Positions 1-5,786 of a DNA stretch of 10,417 nucleotides are shown here, in pieces. Position 1 is the first letter of the stretch; every line of letters starts with the position of its first letter. Position numbers and translations under genes: made by a program. The notes under the pieces were generated by a model. The model ran no database searches. It saw nothing but the letters and a program-made list of their open reading frames with translations, and was not told the DNA's origin. The DNA lies in NCBI GenBank assembly GCA_028686145.1, contig JAQUCQ010000089.1, positions 1 to 10,417 of the forward strand, read 5' to 3'. Source of the stretch: Desulfuromonadaceae bacterium. GTDB taxonomy: Bacteria; Desulfobacterota; Desulfuromonadia; Geobacterales; Pseudopelobacteraceae.

Positions 1-899
1 GCCAGATGGCTTCCCCCTTCAATAAGGAGAGAATGAATGCCGAGATCCCCCAGTTTATTCAAGAGATCGTGCAGATCGACTTTGCCTTCATTTGCATTGC
101 AGACCAGGATGCGGGCACCGCTTTTCAGATACCGGGCATGAACTTTCGGGTTTGTCTCTGTGGTGGCAATCACGGTCCCTGAAGCCATTTGGCTACTTAA
201 TACTGCAACGCTCTCCGGTGTACGCAGACGACTGTCGACGATTATCCTGAGCGGGTCGCGACCCTTGACATGCCGGACGGTCAGCTGCGGGTTGTCCGCG
301 ATAATGGTGTCAACGCCGACCATGATCGCATTGCTGGCGGCCCGCATGCGGTGCACAACTTTGCGTGACTCTTCACAGCTGATCCAGCGCGACTCACCAG
401 TGGCGCTGGCTATCTTGCCATCCAGAGTCATGGCGCATTTATAGGTTACATACGGGCGCCCGGTTGTAATTAATTTGAGAAAGGGGCGATTGATAGCACG
501 GCACTCATCCTCCCGTACACCACAGAGCGTTTCTATGCCGGCCTGCTGCAGAGCCCGTAATCCACCACCATTAACCTGAGGATTCGGATCGCTCATGCCG
601 GCCACAACTCGTTTGACTCCTGCCCGGATCAGTGCCTCACTGCAGGGCGGTGTCTTGCCGGTATGGCTGCAGGGCTCCAGCGTTACGTAGACATCTGCTC
701 CGAGTGCCAGATTGCCGGCCATTTCCAGAGCGTGAATTTCGGCATGGTGTCCGCCAGCCCGTTTGTGCCATCCCTCTCCAACAATAGTTCCATTATTTAC
801 GATTACGCATCCGACTGCCGGATTCGGGTATGTTTTGCCGATCCCTTTTTTTGCCAGCGTTAAGGCACGTTTCATATATGTGGCGTCGGTAATGTTCAT
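1..899 (-). CDS. ribD: RibD, bifunctional riboflavin biosynthesis deaminase/reductase (C-terminus cut by window edge)
   Basis: Translating the minus strand from the ATG at 899-897 gives 299 uninterrupted residues with no stop before base 1. RibD is usually about 360-370 residues, so roughly the last 65-70 are missing because the window ends, not because the gene is broken. The N-terminal deaminase domain (about residues 1-145) shows PNPAVG at 25-30, the zinc/catalytic HAE at 52-54 and PCSHTGKTPPC at 76-86. The reductase domain begins near residue 150 (RPYVTYKCAMTLDGKIA, then ESRWIS). From family knowledge, the enzyme deaminates the pyrimidinone intermediate derived from GTP and then reduces its ribosyl side chain with NADPH, in the cytoplasm. 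A GGAAAG ribosome-binding sequence precedes the ATG. It lies 78 bases after nrdR on the same strand, consistent with a shared operon. Confidence 0.95.
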   Translation of the reverse strand, partial: MNITDATYMKRALTLAKKGIGKTYPNPAVGCVIVNNGTIVGEGWHKRAGGHHAEIHALEMAGNLALGADVYVTLEPCSHTGKTPPCSEALIRAGVKRVVAGMSDPNPQVNGGGLRALQQAGIETLCGVREDECRAINRPFLKLITTGRPYVTYKCAMTLDGKIASATGESRWISCEESRKVVHRMRAASNAIMVGVDTIIADNPQLTVRHVKGRDPLRIIVDSRLRTPESVAVLSSQMASGTVIATTETNPKVHARYLKSGARILVCNANEGKVDLHDLLNKLGDLGIHSLLIEGGSHL

Positions 900-977
900 G
901 GAAACTTTCCAGCGGAAAAATTATTTATTTGGAATTAAATTCAACATTCAGAACCAAAAATCAAACATTACGGCTTG

Positions 978-1430
978 TTATTTTTTGAGTAGTTCCTGCA
1001 ATTCCTGCATAAACTCACTGATATCTCTGAACGAGCGATAAACTGAGGCGAAACGGACATAGGCAACTTCATCCATATCGTGCAGTTCTTTCATGATCCA
1101 TTCGCCGATGGTTGTTGTTGAAATTTCCCGCTCGGTTGATTCCTGCAGCCGCGTTTCCAGACGGTCAACCAACTGTTCGATGTCAGTCTTGGAGATCGGC
1201 CGTTTTTCACAGGCCTTGAGAATGCCATTGATAATCTTCATGCGATCAAATGGTTCACGGCGACCATCCTTCTTGCAGACCTGGGGAAGCATTTCCTCAA
1301 TTCGCTCGAAGGTAGTAAACCGTTTGTTGCACTGTTCGCATTCGCGGCGCCGCCGTATGGCAGAACCACCCTTGTCGGGACGAGAATCGACAACCTTGCT
1401 GTCCAGATTATTGCAAAAGGGGCATTTCAC
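978..1430 (-). CDS. nrdR: NrdR, ATP-cone transcriptional repressor of ribonucleotide reductase genes
   Basis: The 150-residue product is full length for NrdR. It begins with a zinc ribbon (C3, C6, C31, C34) separated by a basic stretch (IRRRREC, 25-31) that contacts DNA. The rest, about 49-139, is an ATP-cone that senses ATP/dATP and controls oligomerisation; RREPFDRMKI and the VAYVRFASVYRSF segment are typical. The start is GTG at 1430-1428, preceded by GGAG eight bases upstream inside comEB. The comEB stop overlaps it as GTGA, which indicates translational coupling. NrdR represses nrd operons through paired NrdR boxes; I see no convincing NrdR box in this window. Having it between a dCMP deaminase and ribD is a familiar arrangement in delta-type proteobacteria. 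Confidence 0.97.
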   Translation of the reverse strand: MKCPFCNNLDSKVVDSRPDKGGSAIRRRRECEQCNKRFTTFERIEEMLPQVCKKDGRREPFDRMKIINGILKACEKRPISKTDIEQLVDRLETRLQESTEREISTTTIGEWIMKELHDMDEVAYVRFASVYRSFRDISEFMQELQELLKK

Positions 1431-1894
1431 GCTGTCTGCTCCACGTTTTCCAGAGTAAAATGCTTGACTGAGATACCGGTTTCAGCAAGCATTTCGCGAG
1501 CCAGATCATCCGCATATCCCTCAGCATAGATAATCGTTGAGATTCCCGCATTAATCAACATTTTGGTGCAGATAATACAGGGCATAGTAGTGCAGTAGAG
1601 GGTTGAGCCGTCGATATTGATGCCGTGTCGAGCGGCCTGAATGATCGCGTTCTGCTCAGCATGCAGCCCTCGGCAAAGCTCATGGCGTTCGCCGGAGGGG
1701 ACTTTAAGGCGCTCCCGCAGGCAGCCGGCCACGTCGCAATGGCTTATGCCAGACGGAACACCATTATAGCCGGTGGCCAGAATGTTGCGATCTTTAACCA
1801 GAATGGCACCAACCTGACGCCTCATACAGGTTGAACGGGTTGCCACCAAGTGGGTGATGTCGATGAAATACTGATCCCAAGATGGGCGTTGCAT
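1427..1894 (-). CDS. comEB: dCMP deaminase (ComEB family)
   Basis: The 155-residue protein has the cytidine/deoxycytidylate deaminase fold. HAE at 78-80 supplies a zinc ligand and the catalytic glutamate, and PCIIC at 105-109 supplies the other two zinc ligands. TGYNGVPSG (41-49) and the cysteine/histidine region around HCDVAGCLRE (52-61) are typical of the ComEB/DCTD branch and its extra zinc site. It converts dCMP to dUMP, feeding dTMP synthesis. The ATG at 1894-1892 follows a purine-rich AAGGAAGGAAGA. It is the first gene of the minus-strand operon seen here, and its stop overlaps the nrdR start by four bases. Pairing dNTP-pool chemistry with the dNTP-sensing repressor NrdR makes functional sense. 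The symbol follows common family naming. Confidence 0.93.
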   Translation of the reverse strand: MQRPSWDQYFIDITHLVATRSTCMRRQVGAILVKDRNILATGYNGVPSGISHCDVAGCLRERLKVPSGERHELCRGLHAEQNAIIQAARHGINIDGSTLYCTTMPCIICTKMLINAGISTIIYAEGYADDLAREMLAETGISVKHFTLENVEQTA

Positions 1895-1930
1895 AGTGGG
1901 GTCTTCCTTCCTTCTGTCAATCTGCGAGTT

Positions 1931-1959
1931 AAAGTACCTTACTCTGCTTGTCAGGTCAA
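1931..1959 (-). promoter_or_regulatory. Candidate sigma-70 type promoter for comEB-nrdR-ribD
   Basis: Reading the minus strand, TTGACC (1959-1954, five of six matches to the -35 consensus) is followed after exactly 17 bases by TACTTT (1936-1931, a weak -10, three of six). It lies about 37 bases upstream of the comEB ATG and its ribosome-binding sequence. The -35 match and spacing are good and the -10 is poor, so this is a candidate only. Confidence 0.4.
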
Positions 1960-1960
1960 T

Positions 1961-1980
1961 ATTGTTACCGCGGTATCAAT
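1961..1980. promoter_or_regulatory. 20-bp near-perfect palindrome, putative operator in the divergent gap
   Basis: The arms ATTGTTACCG and CGGTATCAAT pair at nine of ten positions around the centre CG, with a fully symmetric core TACCGCGGTA. The site sits between two divergently read units and immediately upstream of the candidate -35 element for comEB. This is what one expects of a dimeric regulator site. I do not recognise the cognate protein. The spacing of the TTG/CAA ends does not fit an FNR/CRP site. Confidence 0.45.
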
Positions 1981-2095
1981 TTAATTCTTTCGCCTAGCAA
2001 TCAATGTGTACTATTATCCTGACAGGTCATTGCTGGAAGCAAAAGACATTACGGCATTTTTTATGATATCACAAATAACGAGAGGGGTCGCAACT

Positions 2096-3820
2096 GTGTT
2101 GATGCAGCAACCAAAACAGCGCATTCTGCTCGTCGATGACGAAGAGGGAATCTGCTTTACACTGGGTACCTTGCTGAAAAAGGAAGGGTATCTGGTCGAC
2201 GTCTCTGCTGGTCTTGCAGCAGCCAGAAGTTATCTTCAGGCCACTCGTTACGATCTGGCTTTTATCGATATTATGCTTGCCGGAGAGAGTGGCCTTGATC
2301 TGCTGCGCGAGATAAAAGATTCAGCACACGCTACGCAGGTGGTTATGTTTACCGGTTGTCCGCAGGTTGAGTCGGCTGCCGAAGCGGTACGGTTGGGGGC
2401 GTTTGACTATATTACCAAGCCGGTGCGCTACGAAACGCTGATTGCAGTGACACGTCATGCTTTGGGTACGAAGGCGCTCAATGATGAGCGGGAACGGTAT
2501 CGTGCCAATATGGATGCAATTCTTCGGACAGTCACCGACAGTATTGTCATGATAGACCGGGATGGGCGTCTGGCACAGTTTAATGCGACGGCAGAACGGA
2601 TCTGCGGATATCGCCATAATCTGATTGGATTAGAAGCCGTAGATATTCAGCTTGGATGTGGTGGCAAATGCCGGGTTGCACTGCTGGATTCTCTTAACAA
2701 CAATGCTTCCCGGGCACTACGGCGCATTGAATGCCACACCCCTTCCGGGAAGACACGCATTGTCAGCTTGACGGCAACACCGGTGACTGAATCGGATGGC
2801 ACGCTTAACGGAGCAGTGGCCGTTATTCGTGATGAAACCGAGCTGGTGGAGTTGGAACGTTCCCTCCGCAATCGAGGGAGGTTTCATGGTATTATTGGTG
2901 CTTCTGCTCCGATGCAGCGGGTCTACAGACTTGTTGAGTCCCTCGCAGACGTTCCTACCACAGTCCTGATCAACGGAGAGAGCGGCACCGGCAAGGAGCT
3001 GGTTGCGGCGGCGCTTCATGGCAGCGGCGTGCGTTCGCGGGGGCCGTTTGTAAAGGTCAACTGTTCGGCGTTATCGGAACATCTTCTGGAAAGTGAACTG
3101 TTCGGTCATGTTCGCGGTGCCTTTACCGGCGCCATATCAGATAAAGTCGGGCGTTTTCAGAAGGCACATGGCGGCACGCTCTTTCTGGATGAAATTGGGG
3201 ATATTTCTCCCGCAATCCAGATGCGTTTACTGCGTGTGCTGCAGGAAAGTGAATTTGAGCGGGTGGGGGAGTCATCCTCAATTAAGGTAGACGTGCGTAT
3301 CGTTGCCGCCACCAACCAGAGTCTGGCAGATATGGTTAGTCAGGGTACCTTTCGTCAGGACCTGTATTACCGTCTTAATGTTATTCGAATTGAGCTGCCA
3401 CCATTGCGTGAGCGGCTTGATGACCTTGAACTGTTGGTTGCTCACTTTATTGCCTACTTTAACAACAAGCTGTCCAAGGTGGTCACTGCTGTTTCGGAAA
3501 ATGTTATGTCCCTCTTTCGCAGTTACAGTTGGCCCGGTAATGTTCGCGAGCTGGAACATGTCATCGAACATGCCTGCATTCTCTGTAAAGCTACAATTAT
3601 TACCGTCAGTGATCTGCCTCAAGATCTGCTGGGAAGCATGTCGCAACCAATTGCTTCCAAAAATACTCAATCCCATTCATTACCATTACCCTCAACTCCT
3701 GCCGTAAAACTATCCCTTGCAGAGGCGTTGTCAGTATCTGGCGGCAATAAGGCCCGCGCAGCCCGATTGCTTGGCATCAGCCGCATGACACTCTACCGCC
3801 AGCTGGAAGGTTCAGAATAG
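2096..3820 (+). CDS. Sigma-54-dependent response regulator, REC-PAS-AAA+-Fis
   Basis: An open frame extends upstream to 2006, but the GTG at 2096 is preferred because AGAGGGG lies eight bases before it and the receiver domain starts at once. This gives 574 residues; ATG 2102 is a close alternative. Order of domains: receiver (about 8-125; acidic pair D14/D15, phospho-acceptor D58, K108); PAS (about 140-255) with C188 and C192 in GCGGKC; AAA+ ATPase (about 266-490) with Walker A GESGTGKE at 294-301, the sigma-54 contact loop GAFTGA at 341-346 and Walker B LFLDEIG at 362-368; and a Fis-type helix-turn-helix at the C-terminus (about 535-572, ending near GISRMTLYRQLEG). All key residues are present, so it should be a phosphorylation-controlled enhancer-binding activator. 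No partner kinase is adjacent; the REC-kinase at 9233 is a possible but unproven partner. Targets are unknown, but sigma-54-like elements occur downstream at 3863 and 5568. Confidence 0.95.
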   Translation: MLMQQPKQRILLVDDEEGICFTLGTLLKKEGYLVDVSAGLAAARSYLQATRYDLAFIDIMLAGESGLDLLREIKDSAHATQVVMFTGCPQVESAAEAVRLGAFDYITKPVRYETLIAVTRHALGTKALNDERERYRANMDAILRTVTDSIVMIDRDGRLAQFNATAERICGYRHNLIGLEAVDIQLGCGGKCRVALLDSLNNNASRALRRIECHTPSGKTRIVSLTATPVTESDGTLNGAVAVIRDETELVELERSLRNRGRFHGIIGASAPMQRVYRLVESLADVPTTVLINGESGTGKELVAAALHGSGVRSRGPFVKVNCSALSEHLLESELFGHVRGAFTGAISDKVGRFQKAHGGTLFLDEIGDISPAIQMRLLRVLQESEFERVGESSSIKVDVRIVAATNQSLADMVSQGTFRQDLYYRLNVIRIELPPLRERLDDLELLVAHFIAYFNNKLSKVVTAVSENVMSLFRSYSWPGNVRELEHVIEHACILCKATIITVSDLPQDLLGSMSQPIASKNTQSHSLPLPSTPAVKLSLAEALSVSGGNKARAARLLGISRMTLYRQLEGSE

Positions 3821-3862
3821 TTTGTTTATTTCCGTTCCCCTTGAGGAGGGGGGCGGTTCGAA

Positions 3863-3878
3863 TGGCACGATAGATGAT
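3863..3878 (+). promoter_or_regulatory. Candidate sigma-54 promoter before the fapA-like gene
   Basis: TGGCACG gives an exact -24 element. The -12 element at the right spacing is ATGAT, instead of the consensus TTGCW, so the normally conserved C is lost. The predicted transcript would start near 3889, leaving a leader of about 19 bases with the AAGGAG ribosome-binding site at 3896-3901. It is interesting because the gene just upstream encodes a sigma-54 activator. The poor -12 keeps confidence low. Confidence 0.35.
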
Positions 3879-3907
3879 TGATGTCGCACGACAACAAGGA
3901 GAAAATC

Positions 3908-5347
3908 ATGACAGATCAGCGCGAGCTGGTACCGTCTGCTGCACCCACCCCTGGCGGCAATGAAATTAAAAAGCTTGGCTACAGCCTGTATCTGAAAATA
4001 CCGGACAATTACCTGGAATGCCGGTGTAGTTATGTTCCGCACGAGCAGGGCTCCATGATAACCCGCGACGAATTAGCTGCCTTCCTGAAGCAGTACAACG
4101 TCCGGGAGGGAATTGACCAGTCGGTCTTTGATGATTTTGTTCTCAAGGCTGCCGCCGGTCGGCAACAAATCGATGTACTTCTGGCTTCCGGAACAGCGCC
4201 GGTCGCCGGGGCCGATGAATATATTTTGCTATCTGTTCAGCCTTCTGCAGCAGTCCGTAGTGGCGATGAAGTCGTCACCAATATTGATATGCATATTGTT
4301 CAAGCATTTATAAATGTTTCTTCCGGCGATGAAATCGGCAGGATTATTCCGGCTGAACCCGGCATCCCGGGCCGAAACATTATGGGGATGCCGATTCCTG
4401 CGCAACCCGGCAAGCCGCTGCATATGACTGTTGGTAAGAATATTCGTGTTGAGGAGAACGGGGCTGCTCTGACAGCTGCTGCAACCGGGCGCCTCTGCCA
4501 GTCTTCTGGAGAGATTTCCGTTGAAGAAGAGTACGTTGTCAAAGGCGATGTTAACTTCAGGGTCGGTTCTATCAACTTTAAAGGTGTTGTTGAAGTGCGG
4601 GGTGATGTGTTGGACAATTTCGATATTACGGCGTCCAAGGGTTTGACGGTCACCGGGAATATTGGTGCTTGCAGTATCGTCAGTGATGGTGATGTCACCT
4701 TTTGCGGTATGGATGGTCAGGAGAAGGGGCACATCGTGAGCGGCGGAACTCTGCGGGCTCATTTTATTCATGACGCGGTAGTTGAGTGCGTCGGCGATGT
4801 CATAGTTGATGTTGAAATCCATAATTGTACCATCAGGACGCTCGGGCGGGTTGTCGTTGATAAAGGGGCCATTTCTGGCGGTTCATGTGTTGCGCGTGGC
4901 GGAATAGAAGCCAAAAAACTCGGGTCGGCAGCATCTGTGCACACAAAATTGCACGCCGGAGTAGATTTCCATGATGTTGAACTATTGGAAAATTTGTTCT
5001 CGGCGTTGACTGAAGCGCAGAACAACATAAAAAAGTCCCAATCGCAGGCTGAAACTGAAGAGTTGCGGAGTAAATCTGCAACATTGACTGATGACATCAT
5101 GACTATTCGAGGCAAAATTGATGCTTTAGCAAATGCCAAGATTAACGCAAAGTCGCTAATTTATGAAAACGTGCAGCTGACCGTTGGTGGCGCCACTGAA
5201 GAGCTGAACGAAGAAAAAGATGGACCAATCTCTGTTATTGAAAACAGTATCGACGGGGGACTTCGTTTTCTGTCAATGACCAGTCTGGATGTCAAGGCCA
5301 CTGATATAGAATTGGCGTTTGTCCGGGAACAAAGGAAAGTATCCTGA
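3908..5347 (+). CDS. FapA (DUF342) family beta-helix protein
   Basis: The start is ATG 3908, with AAGGAG six bases upstream; an open frame reaches back to TTG 3878 but lacks such a site. The product is 479 residues. The N-terminal part (about 1-150) is a mixed domain with an acid-rich Asp/Glu pattern. Next comes a signature segment PAEPGIPGRNIMGMPIP and then, to about residue 350, repeated short strands of the type 'V-x-G-D-V' (VKGDVNF, VRGDVLDNF, VTGNIG, GDVTF, VGDVIVDVEI, GRVVVDKG). These predict a right-handed beta-helix of the FapA C-terminal type. Residues about 360-420 are a charged coiled coil, followed by a short beta tail. No signal peptide or membrane segment is seen. In characterised Vibrio, FapA affects flagellar assembly and the polar placement of signalling proteins; the role here is not known. 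It lies 87 bases after the response regulator on the same strand and no flagellar genes are in view. Confidence 0.88.
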   Translation: MTDQRELVPSAAPTPGGNEIKKLGYSLYLKIPDNYLECRCSYVPHEQGSMITRDELAAFLKQYNVREGIDQSVFDDFVLKAAAGRQQIDVLLASGTAPVAGADEYILLSVQPSAAVRSGDEVVTNIDMHIVQAFINVSSGDEIGRIIPAEPGIPGRNIMGMPIPAQPGKPLHMTVGKNIRVEENGAALTAAATGRLCQSSGEISVEEEYVVKGDVNFRVGSINFKGVVEVRGDVLDNFDITASKGLTVTGNIGACSIVSDGDVTFCGMDGQEKGHIVSGGTLRAHFIHDAVVECVGDVIVDVEIHNCTIRTLGRVVVDKGAISGGSCVARGGIEAKKLGSAASVHTKLHAGVDFHDVELLENLFSALTEAQNNIKKSQSQAETEELRSKSATLTDDIMTIRGKIDALANAKINAKSLIYENVQLTVGGATEELNEEKDGPISVIENSIDGGLRFLSMTSLDVKATDIELAFVREQRKVS

Positions 5348-5420
5348 TAATTATTTGCAATATGAACGACGTCTCCTGATGTGCGAAACCGCAATAGCGC
5401 AAATGTTTAGCCCTCGTCCC

Positions 5421-5438
5421 AGTGTAACATGAGACACT
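5421..5438. promoter_or_regulatory. Operator-like site 1 (degenerate copy)
   Basis: AGTGTAACATGAGACACT has symmetric ends AGTGT/ACACT and shares AGTGTAACATG with the reverse complement of the next site. Its centre (between 5429 and 5430) lies 22 bases before that of site 2. It looks like the weaker member of a three-site array. Confidence 0.5.
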
Positions 5439-5441
5439 ATT

Positions 5442-5481
5442 AAGCGTAACATGTTACACTTATATGTAACATGTTACGCTT
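5442..5481. repeat. Perfect 40-bp inverted repeat containing two GTAACATGTTAC operator dyads
   Basis: Arms of 17 bases (AAGCGTAACATGTTACA at 5442-5458 and its exact reverse complement at 5465-5481) flank a 6-base centre CTTATA. Each arm holds its own perfect 12-base palindrome GTAACATGTTAC (5446-5457 and 5466-5477), with centres exactly 20 bases apart, about two helical turns. With site 1 this makes three phased sites at 22- and 20-base steps. The double symmetry suggests cooperative binding of regulator dimers, probably as an upstream activating sequence or an operator. A stem-loop is geometrically possible, but no T tract follows, so a terminator is unlikely. The binding protein is not identified; the sigma-54 activator encoded at 2096-3820 is one candidate. 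Confidence 0.75.
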
Positions 5482-5567
5482 CCAAACCACACCACGGTCA
5501 GTCCCCTCCCCCGACGTTGCCGAGTCAATCCTTGCTGCAACCCATATTTGAACTTTTATTTATCTGT

Positions 5568-5583
5568 TGGCACAGTTGATGTA
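5568..5583 (+). promoter_or_regulatory. Candidate sigma-54 promoter for the cheW remnant-chemoreceptor unit
   Basis: TGGCACA matches the -24 element fully. The -12 element, at correct spacing, is ATGTA rather than TTGCW. Transcription would start near 5594, about 40 bases before the ATG at 5634. The operator array would then lie about 115-170 bases upstream of the start, the usual distance for an enhancer-binding activator. Element quality is moderate; the geometry is the stronger argument. Confidence 0.4.
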
Positions 5584-5633
5584 AACACATTGATGTTTTT
5601 TATATGAACAACCTGAATGGGGGATGAAATACG

Positions 5634-5786
5634 ATGGCTGAAGAGTTGCAATCAACTCGGTATCTTACCTTTTGCAAGACCACCGAGGTGTTTGCTGTCG
5701 ATGTCTCCAGAGTGAGGGAAATGCTGAAAATAACGAGTATTACCACGGTGCCCCAGGTGCCAGGATTTCAAGGAGGAAAAGTATGA
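5634..5786 (+). pseudogene. N-terminal CheW fragment (50 residues), translationally coupled to the chemoreceptor
   Basis: ATG 5634 has GGGGGA nine bases upstream and opens a 50-codon frame that closes at TGA 5784-5786. Its segments YLTFCKTTEVFAVDVSRVRE and ITTVPQVPGF match the start of CheW adaptor proteins (first strand pair plus the V-x-x-VRE and VP segments). CheW is normally about 150-170 residues, so only the first third remains. The last codons (QGGKV) are encoded by the AAGGAGG ribosome-binding site of the next gene, and the stop overlaps that gene's start as ATGA. No other frame continues the CheW sequence, so this looks like a deletion that joined cheW to the receptor's start, not a frameshift. 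It cannot form the full double-barrel CheW fold. It may now serve as a coupled leader peptide or have no role. Confidence 0.75.

Larger units (their letters stand above)
5348..5633. other. Regulatory intergenic region, no gene seen
   Basis: These 286 bases hold no credible reading frame on either strand. What I can see is three related operator-like dyads at 5421-5481, a cytosine-rich stretch near 5501-5512, a sigma-54-like element at 5568-5583, and a GGGGGA ribosome-binding sequence at 5619-5624 for the small frame that starts at 5634. No clear Rho-independent terminator with a T tract follows the fapA-like gene. Confidence 0.7.

Noticed and set aside
160..863. Plus-strand open frames over the ribD region
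   Set aside because: They lie opposite a clear RibD coding frame on the minus strand and show no recognisable domains.
2001..2018. Possible NrdR box or -10 element (TATTAT at 2012-2017) for the sigma-54 regulator
   Set aside because: It does not match the NrdR box consensus well, and no reasonable -35 lies 16-18 bases upstream of TATTAT.
2006..2095. 30-codon N-terminal extension of the sigma-54 regulator
   Set aside because: There is no ribosome-binding site before GTG 2006 or ATG 2063, while AGAGGGG precedes GTG 2096 where the receiver begins.
3832..3860. Possible terminator CCCCT/AGGGG after the sigma-54 regulator
   Set aside because: The stem is only five pairs and no T tract follows.
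4229..4822. 197-residue minus-strand open frame
   Set aside because: It is antisense to the beta-helix part of the FapA-like gene, whose repeats produce long chance frames; no domain or ribosome-binding site was seen.
5501..5518. GTCCCCTCCC followed by GACGTT, resembling one arm and the end of the hairpin at 8306-8336
   Set aside because: The shared block is only 10 bases, low in complexity, and there is no second arm here; chance similarity is likely.
5672..5782. Upstream extension of the chemoreceptor frame by 37 codons
   Set aside because: It has no ribosome-binding site, is merely the shifted frame of the CheW fragment, and the ATG at 5783 has a strong AAGGAGG and is followed at once by a normal receptor N-terminus.
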